A DNA stretch of 14,596 nt from Candidatus Poribacteria bacterium (GTDB lineage Bacteria > Poribacteria > WGA-4E > GCA-2687025): positions 1 to 14,596 of the forward strand of contig NYZG01000224.1 in the NCBI GenBank assembly GCA_002687025.1, written 5' to 3'. Below are positions 12,113-14,596 of this stretch, in pieces. The notes beneath the pieces were generated by a model that was given only the letters and a program-made list of their open reading frames with translations, did not search any database and was not told the origin of the DNA. The position numbers were made by a program, and so were the translations under genes. Within the stretch, counting starts at the first letter, position 1, and the number at the start of each line of letters is the position of its first letter.

Positions 12113-14132
12113 ACCGCCTGCCGCTGCGGTGGCGATCGCGTTCGCCGTCTGCGCGGCGTCGTTGCGTGCGGGCGTGGCCATCGATCTGCGCTATCCGCGC
12201 GAGGTGTTCCGCGTCGCCGACGTGACGGAGTTCGTCACCAACGAGCCGGTCCTCCGTGTTGTCGGTGATGTGGCCTCCGACGGAGCGCCGTGGGGCCTTC
12301 GCGTTACGGCGCCCGCGGGCATTCCCGACCTGGCGGGCGGCTACCCGACGCTGACGGAGGTCACGTTCGACCTCGGCGGGCACGCCGCGGTCACCGATGT
12401 CGTGTTTGCGCCCGTCATCGAGCGCGACCAGGGCTCGATCCGCTCGTTCGGCGTGCGCGAGTTCCTGCTGTCGGGCTCGCCCGACGGCGGGGCGTACGGT
12501 CCCCAGGCGCGTGTGGCGAGCGGGTCCGGCGTCGGGTCGGTCGACGGCCGCGCGACGGTAACGCTGTCGCCGGCGCTTGAGGCGAGATTCGTGCGGCTGC
12601 GTTGGCTGTCCGGGTGGCAGCGAGGCGAAGACGGCACGCCGGATGTCCGGCTCGAAGACATCCGGTTCGTCACGCAGGCGTCGTCGTCGGTGTCCGCGCC
12701 TGTGTCCGAGTTTGCTGCGCTCGTGATGAATCCGAGTGAGACGCAGCCCTTCGCCTATGATGTCCTCCTGCACGAAGGCAGGAATCGCGTCGTGCTGGAG
12801 GTCGTCGAGGTTGGGGCGGCGGCCGGCGATACGGCGGCGTTCGACTCGGCGACGGTCCCGGTGACGCTGCTCCCGGAGCTGCCGCTGTCGACCGACGCGG
12901 CCGACGGCGAGCCAACGGTGCTCAGCGACGGCGCGAGCTTGGCCGTCACCGTGCCGGCTGGGGCCGCGCCGGAGACGCTGCGCGGGCTTGGTCTCACTCG
13001 TCTGAATCCCACGGATGTGCCTGTGGCGACCTACAGCGCGAACACGGACATCGATGCGTCGTACCCACCCATCCTGGCGTATGAATTCAGCGGCTGGTTT
13101 CAGGAGCCGTTCAAGGCGGTGTCGACCGCGGCACTGCCGGGCCAGCCACCCTCGCTGGCGGTCGATGGGCGGCTCGAGTACCCCTCCACGTGGGTGTCGA
13201 ACCTCGCCCCGTTTCCCATACGGTGGCGCGTGGACCTGCGCGAGGAGGCGAATGTGGCGCGTGTCGTCATCCATCCGCGCGTTGAGGATGGAGTGTCGTT
13301 CGGCCCGCAGCGTGCGACGGTTCTCTTCTCTCTGGACAACGACGTCTTCACGTACGCGGGGGAGCAGGAGGAGTTCCCGGACGGGGTCGGGACCATCGCC
13401 ATCGCCAACCGCACGCCCACGCGTTGGGTCGAACTCGTGATCGAAGAGGGGAAGCAGGCCAACGACATCCAAATCAACGAAATCGAGTTCTTCACTGCCA
13501 CGGGGTCGCGCGTGTTGGCGCAGGTCACGGCGGATGAGGTGTCTTTCCAGGCTCCGGTAGTGGTGAACGCCCGGTACTTCGCTGATGATGTCGCAGCAGC
13601 AGCCGCTCCGCCATCGGCGCCCATCGGGGCATTCCTCTGGAACGCCGGCGCCCTCGAATGGCAGTGGACGCGCGCGGCCGTGACCGAGGCGGAACTGCTC
13701 AACCCGGCCGCCCAAGCCGGGGGAGGGGGCCTTCTGGCGTTCGACGTCAACTCGCTGTCCAAGCTTGCGCTGTTCGTGCGGTCGGACGCTGCCGAGGACA
13801 CGGCGATAGTCGCCGCGTGGAGCTTCAACCCGTTCTCGCCCAACGGCGACGGCATCGCGGATACGACGCGGCTGTCGATCCGTCTGGGCCGCCACGTGGG
13901 CGACGCAGACTCCGAGGTGACCGTTCGCATCACTGACCTGCGTGGGATGCTCGTCGCGACTCCCGCGGACGGCATTGTCACCACGTCCAGCGCCGTCGCC
14001 ATCGATTGGGACGGACGCGACCGCAACGGCCGTGCCGTGCCCATCGGCGCGTACATCTACGAGGCCCGCGTCCGGCGCTTCGGGGCGGGCGCCCCCGAAG
14101 TTGCCAACGGCATCATCGCTGTCGCAAAATGA
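12099..14132 (+). CDS. Secreted multi-domain beta protein with two discoidin-like domains and a C-terminal FlgD-type Ig domain
   Basis: This 677-residue protein has an Arg-rich start and hydrophobic core (about 8-24), a probable Sec signal peptide cut near A24 or A27. Residues about 40-192 look like a galactose-binding/discoidin beta-sandwich (V-T-F-D-L-G-G, F-V-R-L-R-W, V-R-L-E-D-I-R-F). Residues about 205-260 resemble an Ig-like module (V-L-L-H-E-G-R-N-R-V-V-L). A second discoidin-like domain covers about 335-466 (S-L-A-V-D-G, W-R-V-D-L-R, I-N-E-I-E-F-F). Residues 575-660 are a FlgD-type Ig domain: F-N-P-F-S-P-N-G-D-G-I-A-D, then W-D-G-R-D-R-N-G-R-A-V-P-I-G-A-Y-I-Y. Such C-terminal domains are common on exported proteins of environmental diderms. 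No catalytic domain is seen, so an adhesin, glycan-binding or surface role is inferred. GGGAGG lies 5 bases before ATG 12099, inside lpxK. Confidence 0.8.
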   Translation: MSLRRPPAAAVAIAFAVCAASLRAGVAIDLRYPREVFRVADVTEFVTNEPVLRVVGDVASDGAPWGLRVTAPAGIPDLAGGYPTLTEVTFDLGGHAAVTDVVFAPVIERDQGSIRSFGVREFLLSGSPDGGAYGPQARVASGSGVGSVDGRATVTLSPALEARFVRLRWLSGWQRGEDGTPDVRLEDIRFVTQASSSVSAPVSEFAALVMNPSETQPFAYDVLLHEGRNRVVLEVVEVGAAAGDTAAFDSATVPVTLLPELPLSTDAADGEPTVLSDGASLAVTVPAGAAPETLRGLGLTRLNPTDVPVATYSANTDIDASYPPILAYEFSGWFQEPFKAVSTAALPGQPPSLAVDGRLEYPSTWVSNLAPFPIRWRVDLREEANVARVVIHPRVEDGVSFGPQRATVLFSLDNDVFTYAGEQEEFPDGVGTIAIANRTPTRWVELVIEEGKQANDIQINEIEFFTATGSRVLAQVTADEVSFQAPVVVNARYFADDVAAAAAPPSAPIGAFLWNAGALEWQWTRAAVTEAELLNPAAQAGGGGLLAFDVNSLSKLALFVRSDAAEDTAIVAAWSFNPFSPNGDGIADTTRLSIRLGRHVGDADSEVTVRITDLRGMLVATPADGIVTTSSAVAIDWDGRDRNGRAVPIGAYIYEARVRRFGAGAPEVANGIIAVAK

Positions 14133-14166
14133 AGCCGTGGCGGCCCACGGTCACGGGGAACGCGAG

Positions 14167-14596
14167 ATGTCGGACCATCCGTACCGCATACTGATCGCCG
14201 ACGACGATGAGGACATCGTGGACTTCGTCTCCACGTACCTGGTCGACGAGTCGTATGAGACCGTGTGCGCATACGACGGCGAGGAGACCCTCCAGCGGTT
14301 CGCGGAGGCGGAACGCGCCAACTCGGCGGCAGACCGGATCCACCTCGTTCTGCTCGACGTCGCGATGCCGCGCGTGGACGGCTTCGAGATCTGCCGGCGC
14401 ATCCGCAAGGCTTCGTCCGTTCCGATAATCATGCTGACCGCCCGGGCCGAGGATGTCGACAAGATCGTCGGGCTGGAGCTGGGCGCCGACGACTACGTCT
14501 GCAAGCCGTTCAACCCGCGCGAGCTTCTGGCGCGCGTGCGGGCGGTGCTTCGTAGATCGTACGCGCAGGACTCGGCCGCGGACGCCGACGCCGACG
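14167..14596 (+). CDS. Two-component response regulator, receiver domain (runs off right edge)
   Basis: This is a receiver domain of the CheY/OmpR type, cut by the window edge after 143 codons. D12-D13-D14 is the acidic metal site, D64 (in L-L-D-V-A-M-P) the phosphoacceptor, T91 (in M-L-T-A) the switch Thr and K113 (in C-K-P-F) the conserved Lys. About nine extra residues lie before the third strand (A-E-A-E-R-A-N-S-A-A-D-R, 46-57), which moves the phosphoacceptor from its usual place near 53 to 64. After the receiver an Asp/Ala-rich linker begins. The output domain is outside the window; an OmpR/PhoB type is likely but unproven. ATG 14167 follows GGGGA by 7 bases. A GTG at 14137 in the same frame is a weaker alternative. 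It lies 34 bases after the FlgD-Ig gene, possibly in the same transcript. Confidence 0.92.
   Translation, partial: MSDHPYRILIADDDEDIVDFVSTYLVDESYETVCAYDGEETLQRFAEAERANSAADRIHLVLLDVAMPRVDGFEICRRIRKASSVPIIMLTARAEDVDKIVGLELGADDYVCKPFNPRELLARVRAVLRRSYAQDSAADADAD

Noticed and set aside
12105..13895. 596-codon open frame on the minus strand opposite the FlgD-Ig protein
   Set aside because: Arg-rich antisense shadow with no motif. The plus-strand frame has a signal peptide and recognisable domains.

Overview
This GC-rich (visibly about two-thirds G+C) bacterial window is densely packed with genes. It carries two genes of lipid A synthesis (lpxB and lpxK), so the host is a diderm, LPS-making bacterium. 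The mix of a sulfatase, a phytanoyl-CoA dioxygenase-family protein, a ThuA-like protein and a large secreted protein ending in a FlgD-type Ig domain with an S-P-N-G-D-G motif is typical of uncultured, environmental or host-associated lineages. Examples are Poribacteria, Latescibacterota and Planctomycetes relatives. The exact phylum cannot be fixed from sequence reading alone, and this placement is an inference of low confidence.

Layout. (A) 1-360, minus strand: the N-terminal 120 codons of a GalE-type sugar-nucleotide epimerase, running off the left edge. (B) 361-4262, plus strand: a divergently transcribed four-gene catabolic-looking cluster. It holds a cytoplasmic sulfatase, a PhyH-family Fe(II)/2-oxoglutarate dioxygenase, an amidohydrolase_2/lactonase-like metal hydrolase and a ThuA-like protein. 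A good sigma70-like promoter at 404-432 precedes it. (C) 4300-8537, minus strand: read in the direction of transcription, a GNAT acetyltransferase of the PAT/MddA type (8537-7941), then a TATAAT box with a short well-started 43-codon ORF, then rsmB and an EF-G-family gene. (D) 8720 to the right edge, plus strand: a tightly spaced run of a class I aminotransferase, lpxB, lpxK, a secreted multi-domain FlgD-Ig protein and the start of a response regulator. Junctions are -4, +1, -14 and +34 bases.

How the parts work together. Cluster B looks like a pathway for a sulfated or oxidised organic compound: desulfation, hydroxylation, hydrolysis of a lactone or similar ring, and a ThuA-type sugar step. 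The substrate is unknown. Cluster C couples 16S rRNA methylation (RsmB) with a translocase of the EF-G family. Cluster D mixes lipid A assembly with a large surface or exported protein and a two-component regulator.

The least explained items are five. The first is the 43-codon ORF whose stop codon overlaps the rsmB start. The second is the EF-G with an unusual domain IV loop, encoded outside a str operon. The third is the sulfatase-dioxygenase-hydrolase-ThuA cassette. The fourth is the inverted repeat around the -35 box of its promoter. The fifth is the outer-membrane operon that includes an apparently unrelated aminotransferase. No CRISPR array, tRNA, rRNA, insertion sequence or prophage was seen, and no gene-free stretch exceeds 300 bases.
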